NCBI GenBank assembly: GCA_004352715.1
Contig: SCFE01000021.1
Coordinates: 986,692 to 1,050,691 of the forward strand
From: Hofstenia miamia
Lineage: Eukaryota > Xenacoelomorpha > Acoela
DNA length: 64,000 nt
Reading direction: 5' to 3'
Shown here: positions 45,861 through 58,859 of the stretch, in pieces
Layout: each line of letters begins with the position of its first letter
How positions within the stretch are numbered: position 1 is the stretch's first letter
The notes under the pieces: generated by a model
Told to the model about the DNA's origin: nothing
The model's database searches: none
What the model saw: only the letters and a program-made list of their open reading frames with translations
Made by a program: the position numbers and the translations under genes

Positions 45861-46156
45861 TTCATGGCGATAATATTGAGTTGAAATAGTGAATCTGTTA
45901 GCTTTTTAGACACTGAGCAGTGTACATATATCCTGCTTATCAGTAGAATTTACCTGAAATGAAAAACAAAAACACATTGTTGTTTTATCCATGGTATTTT
46001 AAACATGTTTTTTAGTCCTTGCTTAATACACTTGCTTAAAACAGTGTAACCCTGAATAAAATATCTTAGTAGTAAAATTTATCACATAGATTTTAACAGA
46101 ATAAATAATCAAAATTTGAATTGACACGTAATAATAAGTGATTAGAAATGAACCTG

Positions 46157-46300
46157 TCAAAATATTAATCCTTTGTAAACATATGAATAAATCTTGTCAT
46201 GAATACCAGCTTCTTCTGTCTTTGTACTGAAAGATTGTGAAGACGTCGCTTTCTTAAAAGATGTAAAAATCATAGAACAAATACGCCCGACTCTGTTCAT
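46157..46300 (-). CDS. Small ORF B, paralogue of small ORF A
   Basis: 47-residue ORF starting MNRVGRICSMIFTSFKKATS, again basic and free of acids, followed by QSFSTKTEEAGIHDKIYSY and VYKGLIF before TGA. Against ORF A (33512-33640) it has a five-residue insertion before SFST, identical AGIHDKI with identical codons, and the stop at the same place, followed in both by CAGGTTCAT. The conserved 5' flank includes ACGCCCATATTAG. Presence of two copies 12.6 kb apart on the same strand suggests a duplicated small gene or first exon. Family unknown. Confidence 0.45.
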   Translation of the reverse strand: MNRVGRICSMIFTSFKKATSSQSFSTKTEEAGIHDKIYSYVYKGLIF

Positions 46301-49300
46301 GTTGACCTTTGGCCAATTAATTAGTAAGCTTGAGTGATACGAGTGCAACGATATCTTACTAATATGGGCGTAATCGAATTCTAAATAATCAAAACTTAGT
46401 ACATTGATTCCTTAGTGATTTGAAGCATTTTCAGATATTGCAAAAAATTTCCCCTTTTAGATTTAAACAGAAGAATTCAATAAATAGGAGTTCTTACTTT
46501 AAATACAAGAGGCCGCAAGGATGTATTTCATTTCAAATAATGGTTCGAGATTATGCATTTTTATTTTATCAAATAAGTCATTTTAAGACCCTTAGGAATC
46601 TGGGGAGAGTTAGAGGAAGAAAAATTTTCGTATGAAAATGTTGTGATTAGAAGAAAATTATTGTACCTCATCAATCACGAAGTGATATCCTTAAGAAATA
46701 GTTTGAAATTGCTTACCATAGTAAAATTTTCGAGTAAATAAAGCTTCTTGTTAATCAACTGAAATTATGAACTTAACATGTTTCTAAAACTAAAAACGCG
46801 ACAATAGGTCAAAATGACCTATAAGCCTTTTTTGTTTGCTTCAGTATTCATTCAGCAAAAACATTAGCAGGTACATATAGCTTCAATTATGTTGAATTTG
46901 CAATTAGTACGAATTTTGTTTCAATTCCATAATTTTTACATCTGCAGCATCATTTGTAAATTTATTCTTAAGGCGTTCTCGCCGTTTTAATGTTAATAAG
47001 TTTGATTGCTCATAACGTATTCGTAGCAAGCATAAGATTTAATTTCGTGCACACAGATATCCTTGAAAGTGGCCATGCCCCAATAGGATTCCAGTTTTCA
47101 AAAACCAAATTAAGAATTTGATTGTGTATTAAAGATGCTATCAAAAATAGAAATTGTAAGTAAAACTCCTTAATAATAACAGTTTAGATGTGTGCACTAA
47201 AATTCAAAGCTGCCGTTATAATTTGAACTTGTAGCTTGTGTCTTAAATTTAAAGCTTAAACTATAACGGTTTGAGCTAATCTGAAATAATTGAAAATACA
47301 TTGAAGAAAAATTCCATATTGGTTGATAAGCAAAGTTGGAAGCTGGTTGGGTTTGATTAATAACCACTGAAGTACGAAATGAGCGTCAATCAGGGGTTAT
47401 AGTATTTGAATATTGACAGCAATTGTCGAGGGGAATCGAGAATTTCCAAATGGTTATAATCAGAGAGGCATTAATTTTTTTAAAAAATGTGTACTATTTC
47501 TTAAACAGCTTCGGCTCATTGGAAGATTTAGTTTAGTGTAGAGTGCGTGTTACCAGTTTAGTGTGAGTTTGTGGAATGAAAAGCATTTTACTGTGAGGAA
47601 TGGATCGGTTTGGACTGATATAATCTGGATCAACTGCGAGCTGTTTCACAAAATAGCTGATCAGCTTTCAACTTTGATGGGAAGGTTAAAAAATTTCAAA
47701 GATCCAATGAGATCCTCTTTTATAATTTAGTGTAAAATGGACTACTTCAGTAGATTGTTGATTATAAATGCATAGTGGAAGTATTCCATGAAAATTTGCC
47801 TCAATTCACTGTCCAGCCTTTATGGAATTCTAAGATTAAAGGTCTTTTCAAAATTACATTTTATACTTAATTAGCATGTATGTTATGCGCATTGACAGTG
47901 CAGAGCAGACGCACAAACTGAAAATAAATATATGTAAATAACTACTTTGATTATGAAATTTTCTCACCCTTAGGTTTAGGATGCTGCAACCGAATCAAAT
48001 TTAAAAAACTTAAGGACACATCAGATGTCAAGAGTAAAACTATTTCCAATTTCAAAAAACAGAAAAATTCGGTTTTACTGAAACATTTTCAGTTCAATTT
48101 AAACCCGCAGTCTCAGTATTTGTTCGGTTAGCCACTCATCCTTATATGCAGGCTTCCTTATTAAAATCTGAATGAGCGTATTACATTTGCTTGATGCGAC
48201 AATGGCAAAAATCTTGTTTTTGGATTATTTTGAAGTTAAAATTGGGCATACAGTTACGGCATCCAGCGCTGCTTTCTACCTTTCCTGAAATACCTGAAAA
48301 CTACAGTTTTCAGAGAAATTTTTTTACCTCATTATAAAGAGACATTGAAACATATTCATTTATTGTAAGGATAAATCTATTAAATTTTAAAGAATCTAAT
48401 GTATGTAACTTTCTTGAATTAATAAAAATAATAATTGAGTAAAATTTCGCTTTGCAATGTACCAGCATTATTGTTTAGCCACCCTCCCCCATATTCAAAC
48501 AAGATTTGACACCACTAACAAATCCAAATAGATAAGAAGATTTGTATGGACTTTTAGCTTACGTATTGAGCATAGAATATGAAAATCGAACATTACTGAT
48601 ACAACATATTGTTCAAAGAAAAATTTTAATTAGTTATCAGTAATCTAAATGAATTTTACAAATATATTTACTCACAATCGTATGCGTCACATATATAATC
48701 TAGAATTGAATTATAAAATTATTCAACATTTTGTACACATACATGCACTTCAGATGCATAGAATACTTGACCAGTGATTCTAGTTCAAGTATGCGTAAAA
48801 ACAGATTGTTAAATAAATTACGTCATAGATTGCGATGATAAGCATACTCTCTAATATATAGTGCGCAATTGCTTTACTGGGATATTCTTTTTTTAAATAA
48901 ATATTCAAATGTTTCAAAATTGAATAATGTTATAAAAATGTAGTACAATAAAGAAAAAGTTGGCATTTATCCTCAGGAGTTAAATTTTATTTTTGTATGC
49001 TCTTTCATTCTTTTGTGCCTATTTGAAAAATAGAAAATACAGCATAACTCCTATTATTTACACTGTTTACTTTTGTACCACTTAGTAGACATTAGTGCTA
49101 CTAGAATCACACAAGTAAAATTCGTCGTTTTATTTTGAAACGATGTGTTTTAACTTTTAGTTTCATTTTATGTTGAAAAACTTTTTCTTATTGATTTTGT
49201 TACTATGGCATGAATGTCTCATGTACATATTTTATTAGAGAAAAACAATCATCATTAACTAAATGTATACATATTTTTATTTGTATATTGAAACGTTCAT

Positions 49301-50326
49301 ATTATGCTGCAAGTGGCTAAAGCGGCCTAGGCCTCCCCTGGAAACGCAAAGAGGCGCAGACCCTTTTTTCGAAACATTTTGAAAATGTTCATGATGGAGC
49401 TTTTTGCGCCATTATGTTTTGCTTAACATCCATTCCAAGTAAAAATTCACATCAAGAAATCACGAAGACCCGTCTTTGAGTGGAGAAGTGATCAATTGGA
49501 AAGTCAATGCTAATCATTGCCATATCTATTGCAATAAGTTGCAAGTGTGGTTATGGTTTGAAACATGAAAACTAAATTCAAAAAATGTTTTCATTTTATA
49601 TTTTCAATTGCATAGATATGTTGAAGTGAATTTCATAGAGTAACTAGAATTGAAATGAGGTTCATTAACAATGTTGAAGGTTGAAAAGTTTTTGACATTG
49701 TTTGTGTTACTATGTTAAACATTTCACATCTTAGGATATACTACAGCTCTTGTATTTTTCTATAATTTTAGCCCCTTACCTAGGTAAACATCCACAAAAG
49801 CGACTAAGAATAACTATTTCTTCTATTTATCATGCCCACTTACACAACAGCTACCCACTGAGGAGTATTGATTGGAAAAGACAACCTATGTCCCAAACTG
49901 ATTTTAATGTCTTTCTAATTCTATTATTTTTTTGGGAATCAATTGGACATGTGTAGGATTGCATCAAACCTTTGCCTATCATAATGGACAGGCTTCATTC
50001 CATAGATCATAATTGACTCCTACATGTTTTGATTATATGGCCTAGGGACATCGATACCTTTCCGATTTACCCGACTAGAGAGTGGGTTCTGGACCTACGT
50101 TTTAAGACTTTCTTGCATGACTTTTATAAAATCAATCTAAAAATTTTTTAAAGGTATATTATAATTTTACTATCCTCAGCAAAAAAAATTATCAAGATAT
50201 TGCTTGAAGATTAAAAGAAAATAGAATATAGCAAATATAATACATTGTACAAGTGGGAGCAAAATTATATTTAAAATAATTTTGCCAATTTAAGATTTCA
50301 TTACAAAAATATGTGCATAAGCTAAC
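46301..50326. other. Four-kilobase stretch with no recognised gene
   Basis: Only short ORFs without motifs. A GC-richer patch at 49316-49370 (AAAGCGGCCTAGGCCTCCCC) may be an element end without a visible partner. Confidence 0.45.
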
Positions 50327-50414
50327 AAAACAGTAAACATTTATTTAGTAATATTCATAGATAAAGTCTATTAACTTTATCTATGACTATTACTAAATAA
50401 AGTTTTACTGTTTT
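50327..50414. repeat. Long hairpin: 41-bp inverted repeat with 6-nt loop
   Basis: Arms 50327-50367 and 50374-50414 are complementary at 38 of 41 positions, with loop CTATTA. Arms begin AAAACAGTAAA and end CATAGATAAAGT. Transcribed RNA would form a pre-miRNA-sized stem of the right length, but a transposon origin is just as likely. Confidence 0.85.
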
Positions 50415-52308
50415 ATTAAATAAAATGTCCGTCTTTTTTCAAGAAAATGACGATGTACTGTTTTGAAGATGGTATTTTGATTAAGTAGGCTTTGGCCTCA
50501 TAAGAAAATAGGTCTCAAAGCTTCGACGTATTATAAAGGAAATGTAACAAATGCCTAGAATTTAGTGGTTTGAAAAAGATGTTTAGGTTTACAGTAAGCT
50601 CTAGTTTTCAGTGTATGGGATTAAACAAGGTGAAATCAGCCTGAATTTTCCTAGCCAAGGCCACAAAAACTTTAATTTTAACAAAATATTGGCTATTATT
50701 TACCAGTTTTTATGCATAAACCCTATAAACTGAGAGTAAACAAATCTAAGCCTCTACGTTAAAATCTGCATTCAGATATTAAAAAATCTTAAATCCTAGT
50801 ATATAGTATTTGTTCCAGAGTAGACACCAGCTGAATTTTTTAGACTGTTACTTCTGACATGTTTTCGGCCTATGGTGGAATGAGTTTACTACATTTTAAG
50901 ATCAAAATACAACTTTCTAAATTTTGCTTGCCATAATTCATTTTGTTTTGCATGTACTTGCTAATGTTTTCAACCTTGTCTAACCCGAAGCAACTCAACT
51001 CGTCCAGTCCCACAAGTTAGCTAGTCCATGGCCATCTCTTTCTTAGCTTCATTATTCTCATTTCAAAAATAAATGCTTTGCTTTACATATTTGATATATT
51101 GATGACAAAATTAGAATTTTGCTAAAGTTTTAATAACTGTGCCCGAATTGATCCATCATCAGGCCCACCTCAACTTTGACATTGATTACGAGAAGCCTGA
51201 TGATTTGAACAATTAAAGCTTAAATGTAAATTTGTATTAGGCATGAACTGCTTGAATATTATTTTGTGTTTGCTTTAAATTAATTACATTCTATGAAGTA
51301 GTTTTAAGTAAAAATCATCAGAATTGAGAAGAAATTTGAAGGATCCACCTCAGGCGAAAAATTCGCTATGGTGCATTTTGTTTCACAGATTATTAGTCCT
51401 CATACATTTGTGGAATGTTTTAGAAATTCGCACCTCTAAAAAATGGAATTGTGTTATAATATAGCGAAACCACATGATATAGCTGTTCATTGGACAAAAT
51501 TTGTAAATGCTTTGCATGAAAATCGAATTAAGTATAATGTGATAGGGGAAATTCATAAAGCGCCAATTTATAAATAAATACATTCCTTTAGGCAGATAGC
51601 AAAGAAAATAATATTTATACATTTATGCACAGCGCAGAATTGGAATCAAGGAATATTCGCAAATTCAAGAATTTGTTCGTTCAAGAATAATGTGAATGCT
51701 AACATGAGTAACTTAACAGGATAGATTTTCTACAAAGAATCATCTATTAAATAAATATTTCTAAACAATTTCGAAATGTTATCAACAATTTTTTATATTG
51801 GGCATTCAATGTGTTTGAATAAAGCAGTTAATAAGCTTAAATTCAAGGTGCTCTGTTAAGCAATGAATAACTATGTCGAATATGCACACCATATGATGCA
51901 ATCTTTCTAAACTTTCATTAATAATAAGAAAAACATATTTAAAAAATGTAATTCTAGCTAATACTGGGGTAGTTACTAACGTAAACCTACATTGAAACAC
52001 ACCATGTTTAAATCTTTAATGCAAAATATTTATCTTTCTTTTTATAGACATTCATACCAAATTGGTGTTAGAGTAAGTCGATAATCAATTGGAAATGTCA
52101 ATTCAAAAAGGCGACCCGACCTACCATTATTGCTATATTAATTTGAATTGATCTCAATTGATTTATAAGGTTTAGAAATTTTGGAAATGTATACATTAAA
52201 ATCGTAAAACACAATGTACTCACAGACTTAATTTTTGATTACGTGGGCTATTTTATTTGGTAATTTACATATTAAAGTTAGTAAAGATGATAAATTTCCA
52301 ATACAGAT
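50415..52308. other. Intergenic, nothing recognised
   Basis: No supported gene or repeat. A nine-base inverted repeat (TCATCAGGC/GCCTGATGA) at about 51157-51205 is probably chance. Confidence 0.45.
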
Positions 52309-52317
52309 CAGGGAGAT

Positions 52318-52811
52318 CAGGGGTGGAAACTGTTTGGGTCGTGTTGATATGGCATTTTTTTAATCCGGTTATGTCACTTCATTCAATAACCTTGACATTA
52401 ATTGTATAGCAAAGCATTTAATTTTGGTGACCTCTTGATGTTTTCAATTTTAATCTTGATTGAGATCAATTTAAGTTGCCTTTAACACTACCGTAGTTAG
52501 ACTACATAAAACAAGTTGTTTCAAATTTTAGCCTGCAAACTAGTTTTATAAATGATTAGAGGCTGATTTGGAGATATTAATTTTTTACTATTATATTATG
52601 TTCTAACATTTTACCAAAATTATTTCGTAGTTTTATTTTTGAAATTTTCCTAAGCCTATCAATTAATTTTACATAAGCAATTCCTTCAATCGATCCAAAT
52701 GAGCAAGTCGAGCCGATCGTGTCAAATTAAGGAAAACAGGTCGGGTCGAGTTGAGTTGGGACTACATATCATTTGGGCTGGGTTCAAGTGTTTGACCCGT
52801 TTCCATGTCTG
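52318..52811. mobile_element. hAT-like MITE with GGGTCG subterminal motifs
   Basis: Left end CAGGGGTGGAAACTG and right end (inward) CAGACATGGAAACGGGTC are inverted repeats around TGGAAAC. Subterminal GGGTCG / CGACCC-type units occur at 52336-52345 and densely at 52705-52765. If the target duplication is ATACAGAT (52301-52308) / ATACAAAC (52812-52819), 6 of 8, the left end would begin at 52309. ORFs on the minus strand here are chance. Confidence 0.6.
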
Positions 52812-53162
52812 ATACAAACTCAGCATCCTTTTTGAAGTTACGAACTTCACTGTAGTTGTATTTACAAAAGTTAACCAAGATTGTTCTGCTTCCCAATATA
52901 CCAGAGTAATCGATATTTGAAATATGCATTTCGGCTCGAAACTGCCCATTGAATCCATAAGGTTGCAATCATTTTCGATCACATCTTCAAACAATATTCT
53001 ACAAGCCTATTAGGAAATTTGAAAATCCGTGGATATGGACCATCTATGGTTAACTTTACTTTCTTGTTATACTTTACATTTCTCATCTAAAATACACTAT
53101 TTTTTAATAAAAATTCTTAAAAGAAAATTTAAATTCTTAGTACACTTAAATTTTAGATAATT

Positions 53163-53448
53163 ATTACACGAAATATTTCTTGCTACAAAATATTTCTGTC
53201 GCTCGGTGGCGTACGAAAATTGATTTTGCGTGTACCTTAAATCATGGCATAAAAAATATTTTAAGCAACTGCTCTAAATTGGCCTGCATTTTTATACCGT
53301 CACGAAATCTTTCTGCATCGTGAAGCAGTGCTCATTGTACTGCTGCCTTTCTTCAAAGGAAATGTGTGTTAGATTTTGGGCAATTTGAATTTTACTTCTT
53401 AAGAATGCGCGACAGTAATAATTCGTAGCAAGAAATATTTTGTGTAAT
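53163..53448. mobile_element. Palindromic MITE with about 44-bp terminal inverted repeats
   Basis: Left arm 53163-53204 (ATTACACGAAATATTTCTTG, CTACAAAATATTTCTGTCGC) and right arm 53407-53448 are reverse complements with about six mismatches. Interior of 200 bp is non-coding and contains further internal symmetry (TCACGAAATC..GCATCGTGAAGC). Target duplication unclear. Confidence 0.75.
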
Positions 53449-55384
53449 GAATTATATAAAGTTTACGAAGGACAAAAATTTTGTTTTCACAAGGTAGAGG
53501 GCACCAAATTATTTTTTTCTGGTGTGCCCTGCGCCCCAATGGAAACGGAAGCGGGGGAGGATGAATTAAAACGTGGTTAAAAGAGAAGACACTCCTTTAT
53601 TCTGATATTTTCAGATTTTAGCTATCTTTATTAGTTCACGAATAGAAAACCCCAAAATTATTTTAGGAAAGTTTAATAGATTGTAAGAAACGCCTGCGCT
53701 AATTATGTAGTAGTTCAGTGGCATCAAAGTCAGGGAGGCTAGAAGTTTAATAAATGAATTTACTAAGTTTGCAATTCAAACCTTTAACTCAACTTTATTC
53801 AAATTTCTTAGACCATTTTTAAGGCATTCATTGATATTTGAGCAACCTCAATTAAAATCTTTGAAATGTTTGTTCAAATAATTGAATATTACCAATACTA
53901 AGTGAGCTTGAGCATTGTCTAGCTTTGCTTAGACGGCAAAATGAAAACGTCACAAAAGTTTCTTCTCAATCTAATTGAATATCATTAAATTGAAATGTTT
54001 TTAATTATTTAACGGGTCAACTTAAGTGATGGACTTTTTTCTCTAAAAAGGAAAACGAATTTTATAATGTGTAAAAATATACCTTCAAAATGCATAGACC
54101 ATTTCAGCAATGTTTGCTAGGTGAAGAGCTTAATCATCTTCATTCTTCTCTCTGATTTTAATATTTCAAGTAGAAAGTTGAACTCCGAATCTCATTAATT
54201 TTTCTCCTGACATTATTAACTGCATTGTACCTGAGGTATTGGTATGCATATGCATGCATTTATTTGTTTCCCCACACTGAGTTTGCCTTTCTAATTGTAT
54301 AAATGTTTGTAAATTGATATACAAAGGTAGTAAATATATTGTACTATTCAATAGAGGTATTTAGAAAGCAAATCACTAAGAATTTTTGTGAAGCAAATGC
54401 AAATTAATAAAGTGCAACTCAAAACAATGAAAAACAGATGTATAAAATCAAATATTATAAATTCAATTGTTGGTTAAAATTTGAAATTTAAGCATAATGC
54501 TCAGTTAAATAAGAAATATTCCTATATACTTAGCCAATAAAAAAAACTATAAAATCAGATGGAAAGGCATGCCACATACCTAGTTATTTGTGTGTAGATG
54601 TCTTGCCAGCATCGGGCTACCTTAATATTAATCAGAGTGTTTTCAACACACTGGGTTAATTAGTGAAGAATTTGATATATTCTCTTATGAAATGCAAAGT
54701 ATCAGTGTTTCTAGTTGGCACGTAATCCATCACATTGTCTATTATTCACTGCATTGTAGATGATGTACCTCTATGCATTTGAATTTGTATTTGCAGAAAC
54801 ATGAATGCACAAGTCAATTGCCCCAATTAGCGCTCTCCCTTTGTTCATCTAAACATATAATTATATGTAAAGGGGCAAGCAAACATGGATAATACATTGC
54901 ATTATCCAGAATCAACAATACATCATGCTTAGTATTTAAGAGAGAAAACTTGTTAAGAATTTTTTCTAAATGGTTTAAAAAACCATGAATAAATATTGTA
55001 TTAGTCAACAAAATGAAAAACAAGGTGAATAAATCTTGTAAACATGAAATTTAATACATGCTCATATAAACTACAAAGATGAGAAAACAAAAAATATTAA
55101 GAGATGGGAAATATTAGAAAGGGCATAAGTGATGAAAGCACAAACATGAAATTCAAAGATCAAAGGCATTCCATTGTTTGTATGTGTAGATGTATTTGGG
55201 ATCAATCACATTAATTTAAAAATCAAAATTATACCCTGACCTTACATGTAGACATATTTTGAGATTAAAATCAATGTATAGTATCATCTTGACCATGGCT
55301 AAAAATTTAGATCAAGTGTTCCCCCTAATTTTGATTAGATTGTTGTTGACTTCTTGTTAATGCACAAATTCTAAATCTTGTAGA
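53449..55384. other. Intergenic, nothing recognised
   Basis: A G-rich patch at 53515-53565 is unexplained. No supported gene. Confidence 0.45.
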
Positions 55385-56400
55385 AAGCAATTTATATGTG
55401 ATTATTGTAACTATTATTTCTTAAGAATCAGTAGTCTCAAATCCAATCAGTTAAAAAGTTATTGGGCAATGCCATATAAATGTGAATAATAAATGTAACT
55501 AAACATATTGACAACATAATAATCTCAAAAGACATCAGATTATGCATTCTAATAAAAAGCAATTTAACTTTAGTAAATGTGATCACGCATATTCACAACT
55601 TAGCTATCTCAAATCACACTAGCTTAGACATCATTCTGGAAACAAACCATTTAAATGTGATAAATGTGGTCATGCTCAGACCAGGAAACGAGTCAACTCG
55701 TCTGCCGATCGTGTTGAGTCATCAATTAAACAAGTTGGGCCGGACCGTGTCAATAAAACTTCTCGGCGCGTCTGCCCAAGACTCAACATTCAGAATGTGC
55801 ATTCATAGAAATTTGACACATATTTTACTTTAAATTATGAAATCTTACCTTATTTCAGTTGGATTTGCTATAATTATATAAATACGATACAAAATAATAT
55901 TAGAGAGCACCTTTATTAATTATTATAACCCTGATCGGGTCAGAAACTGCTTCAGTCGGGACGGGTAGGGCTAGGTTATGCTGGCCATCAACTTAGTAAT
56001 GTCAAAGCCAATCAATTTAAACATTCTGATAAAAGCCCCTTAAAGGTGATACATGTGGCTCTCTCAAATTCAATCAATTTAAGCATTCATGGTTTAAAGC
56101 GCCATAAAAGGATAAATGTAGCTATGATTGCTCATTGTGCGATAATGCCATTTAATGTCATAAATTTCATTAGGATGCTCTCATCAACGTCATTTCAAAT
56201 CCAATCAGCCTTACCATTTCGGGGTAAAGCCTTTTAGCTGTGAAAAACGTGATTAAGAAAGCTAGTCACCTTGAGCATTCTGGGTTAAGACCCTATAAAT
56301 GTGACAAATTTTAAATGCTTCCATTTTAGTATTCCGGAAGCTCATCAGCTTGAGCATTCTGGAATATCGACCTAAAATTGATAAATTATATTATGAATGT
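55385..56400 (+). pseudogene. Decayed multi-finger C2H2 zinc-finger gene
   Basis: Remnants of successive C2H2 fingers on the plus strand in shifting frames: MCDYCNYYFLRISSLKSNQ (55395 onward), CDHAYSQLSYLKSH (about 55580), HSGNKPFKCDKCGHA (55632-55676), KCSYDCSLCDNA (56118), FGVKPFSCEKRD (56218-56253), and EHSGLRPYKCDKF (56274-56312). The linker type (HSGxxPyKC) and the tandem order show a polydactyl gene. Many stops and frameshifts make it dead. One finger is split by a hAT-like MITE at 55677-55974. Confidence 0.75.
55677..55974. mobile_element. hAT-like MITE (298 bp) inside the zinc-finger pseudogene
   Basis: Flanks GTCATGCT (55669-55676) and GTTATGCT (55975-55982) are an 8-bp target duplication with one mismatch, and zinc-finger similarity resumes after the right flank. 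Starts CAGACCAGGAAACGAGTC; subterminal GAGTCAACTCG, GATCGTGTTGAG at the left and CGGGTCAGAAAC, GTCGGGACGGG at the right. Same motif vocabulary as the elements at 52318 and 58860. Confidence 0.72.
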
Positions 56401-58029
56401 TGCAGTGATGTTGCTTAATGCAGCTTCAGCACTTAGATTTGCCTTTATAAAGTTATTTAATTAGACCAACAAATTTACAAAACTTGACATTGTTGTATTG
56501 TGGGAAATTTATGTAATTTCTCCCTATTTGAAAACCCTGATTTAATATTCGTCAGTTGTTTATATGAATATTTACACTATTTCAGTGACGGATAATTTCT
56601 AGGCTTGTCCATTAGACAGATTCCTCTGTCCAATCCAATGCAAAAATTTTAGAATTGTTCAATTGGAATCCAATCGAATTCCAATCTAAGTTTGAGTTTG
56701 CTAATCCAAATTTTCTCTCAAACATACATTCGATGTTTCTGATTTCATATAATATTTACTTAATTCTAATGCAGAGATTTTCTGTATGTTACTATTAAGA
56801 CCTGGATTTTGCTTGTAAAACGCAGAAAAAATCAGAATTATTAATACATAACTAATGCATTGGTTTATTTGTAGAAGCTTTGGACAAAAATGAGGTCAAA
56901 ATACGAGATCCTATAGTCGATTAACACCACTCTCAATACCGGAACCTTGTCTGTTAACCCTCAGATTACAATTTGGGTCCATTGGACCCAATAATCAATT
57001 CTTAATCCTTTTGCCAATTAACTAATATAATGAATTTAGACAAACGCATAGAAAAATTATATTATAATATATTGTTAGTTGAATTTTCTTAATTGCCATT
57101 TGAGAGATAATTCCTAATTTATTTGTATCTAAATCAAGTTTCAGTCCTAAGGTGTGCTCACCTCTAAAAGCCTTACGGGAACACTCCCATGGGTTTGGGA
57201 GGAATTTTTGAAGCTCGTCAAAGTGCATTTCTTAGAACTGGAACATATTAAAAGATGCCTCATCACTAAAATTTCAACTTACACAACACACCGAAGAAGA
57301 ATCCAATGATTTGTAGTTTCTTTATTCAAACTTTAGGAGTGAAGACTGTTTGATCGCAAACGATGGATCATCTCGCTCCCTATCAAAATATAAAAGACAT
57401 ATGCAAGATGCACGGGGATTTCTTTATGATAAAAATTTTGATCTCCTATATATTGGAAAAATTCCCTTTACAAAAAACTTAGATAAGTTGCAGGATCTTA
57501 TCTAACCACTCAAGCTTTAGAAATAGCTCCTGAACTAGCTCTTAGGTCAGATGTACATGTACTTACGATTCTTGCTTGCCGTGTACAACGGCTCATTTGA
57601 ACGAACTCTTAGTTATATATTCCTGGGTGTTCTATTCGAAGTTTTTTAAGCTTCGATGCTAGATTAGTAGGAGACTAGTGAACGTCGGATCAATTCATTG
57701 TGCTACAACAAGACTATTCCCCTCTGGTGCGAGCTTAGAAAGATCTTTCAAAAAATATTGTGAGATTCTAACTTAAAGACGCAAAAGCATAACACAGGAA
57801 AATTTGTCAAAGAACCCATTTATTCTGATCAATAATTTGTAATTGAATTCACATTCCTTGAGTAAAATACCATCTTTGATTTCATCAGGAAAAGTAGAAT
57901 TCTTCCAGAATGGAAAAGCTTAGCATAGTTTGTTAAGTTTTCGCATGCAGAGTATCCTGGAACTACTGCTAATATAGTAAGATAAGATAAGAATTTATTA
58001 AAAATCAGAAAGAGCATCTGATAGTCATC

Positions 58030-58530
58030 TAAAAAAGCCTTATTTATACAAAATTGATAAAAAGTACAATCTGCAATTATGGTACCAAATTCAGACTCTC
58101 AAAAACGAGTTTGGAATAAGTTTTTGTACTTCTTGATATACAACTTATAAGGTGCAGGATTCCGTTTCCTCAAGTGATCTTCGCTGTATGTGCTGAGTAC
58201 TGGTAACACATCCTCCAAAACAAGATTGTCCGTATGCAATATAGTTTCATATAAAGATGAATCTGCTTCACCAACTAATTGTTGAAAAGTCTTGAAATAT
58301 TCAATCACACCTTAAGTAACGAGTCGCTTTTGAAATACATCTATTTTTTTCTGTTTACCAAAATTAACCCCACCCCAAACAGTCAGGCAATACTTTATTT
58401 GAATAAGGAATAAACAGATATACAGGGTTTGCAATTCAACAAAATTGTAACCAATGGATTTCAGCTTTTTGAGAAGATAAACTTTGGGCAAGTTTACTGC
58501 AAAGTAATCGAACATGCTCATGAAAGGTCA
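58030..58530 (-). pseudogene. LINE (CR1/L2-like) ORF2 C-terminal fragment
   Basis: Minus strand: DYFAVNLPKVYLLKKLKSIG, then LIQIKYCLTVWGGVNFGKQK and KIDVFQKRLVT, matching the post-RT region of CR1/L2-type elements (YLLRRLR..., P-V-x-EY...VWGG...KxxxxxxIxxvQKRA). It continues, after an in-frame stop, with NPAPYKLYIKKYKN and LFQTRF near the ORF end. Only the 3' end is present, as is usual for 5'-truncated LINE copies. Inserted in the hAT-like element at 56600-59790. Confidence 0.68.
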
Positions 58531-58859
58531 TAAAATGACACCAATTATCCACAAAGTCTTATCCATTCAGAATTCTGCCTATGAGACCACGTATACGTAT
58601 GTATGTATATCATATCATGCCGGAATTGCTGTGCAGGCTCAATTAAAGGACATAAATAGCAATGTAACCAATGAATTTAAGAATTTATTCATCATGTGCT
58701 GTTCGATTAGAATACAAAAAGCACAATAGTAGTTGTCCAGTCATTGTATTCTAATCAAATAAAATTTTACAAAACGTACTTCTTTGTGCTCAAATGATTA
58801 AGAGACAATATTGCAATTAGTTACCATGATATGACACATGGCATTCAGAGTATTATCTA

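Larger units (their letters stand above)
44085..46156. other. Intergenic with microsatellites
   Basis: No gene seen. (AT)n runs at 45592-45649 and 45829-45858. A small palindrome CTGAATTATTT/AAATAATTCAG lies at 44705-44739. Confidence 0.5.

Noticed and set aside
52722-52994. 90- and 68-residue minus-strand ORFs
   Set aside because: They overlap the right end of a hAT-like MITE and show no protein similarity that I recognise.
55579-55833. 84-residue ORF over the zinc-finger pseudogene
   Set aside because: It is in the wrong frame; the finger residues are read in another frame and the ORF runs into the inserted MITE.
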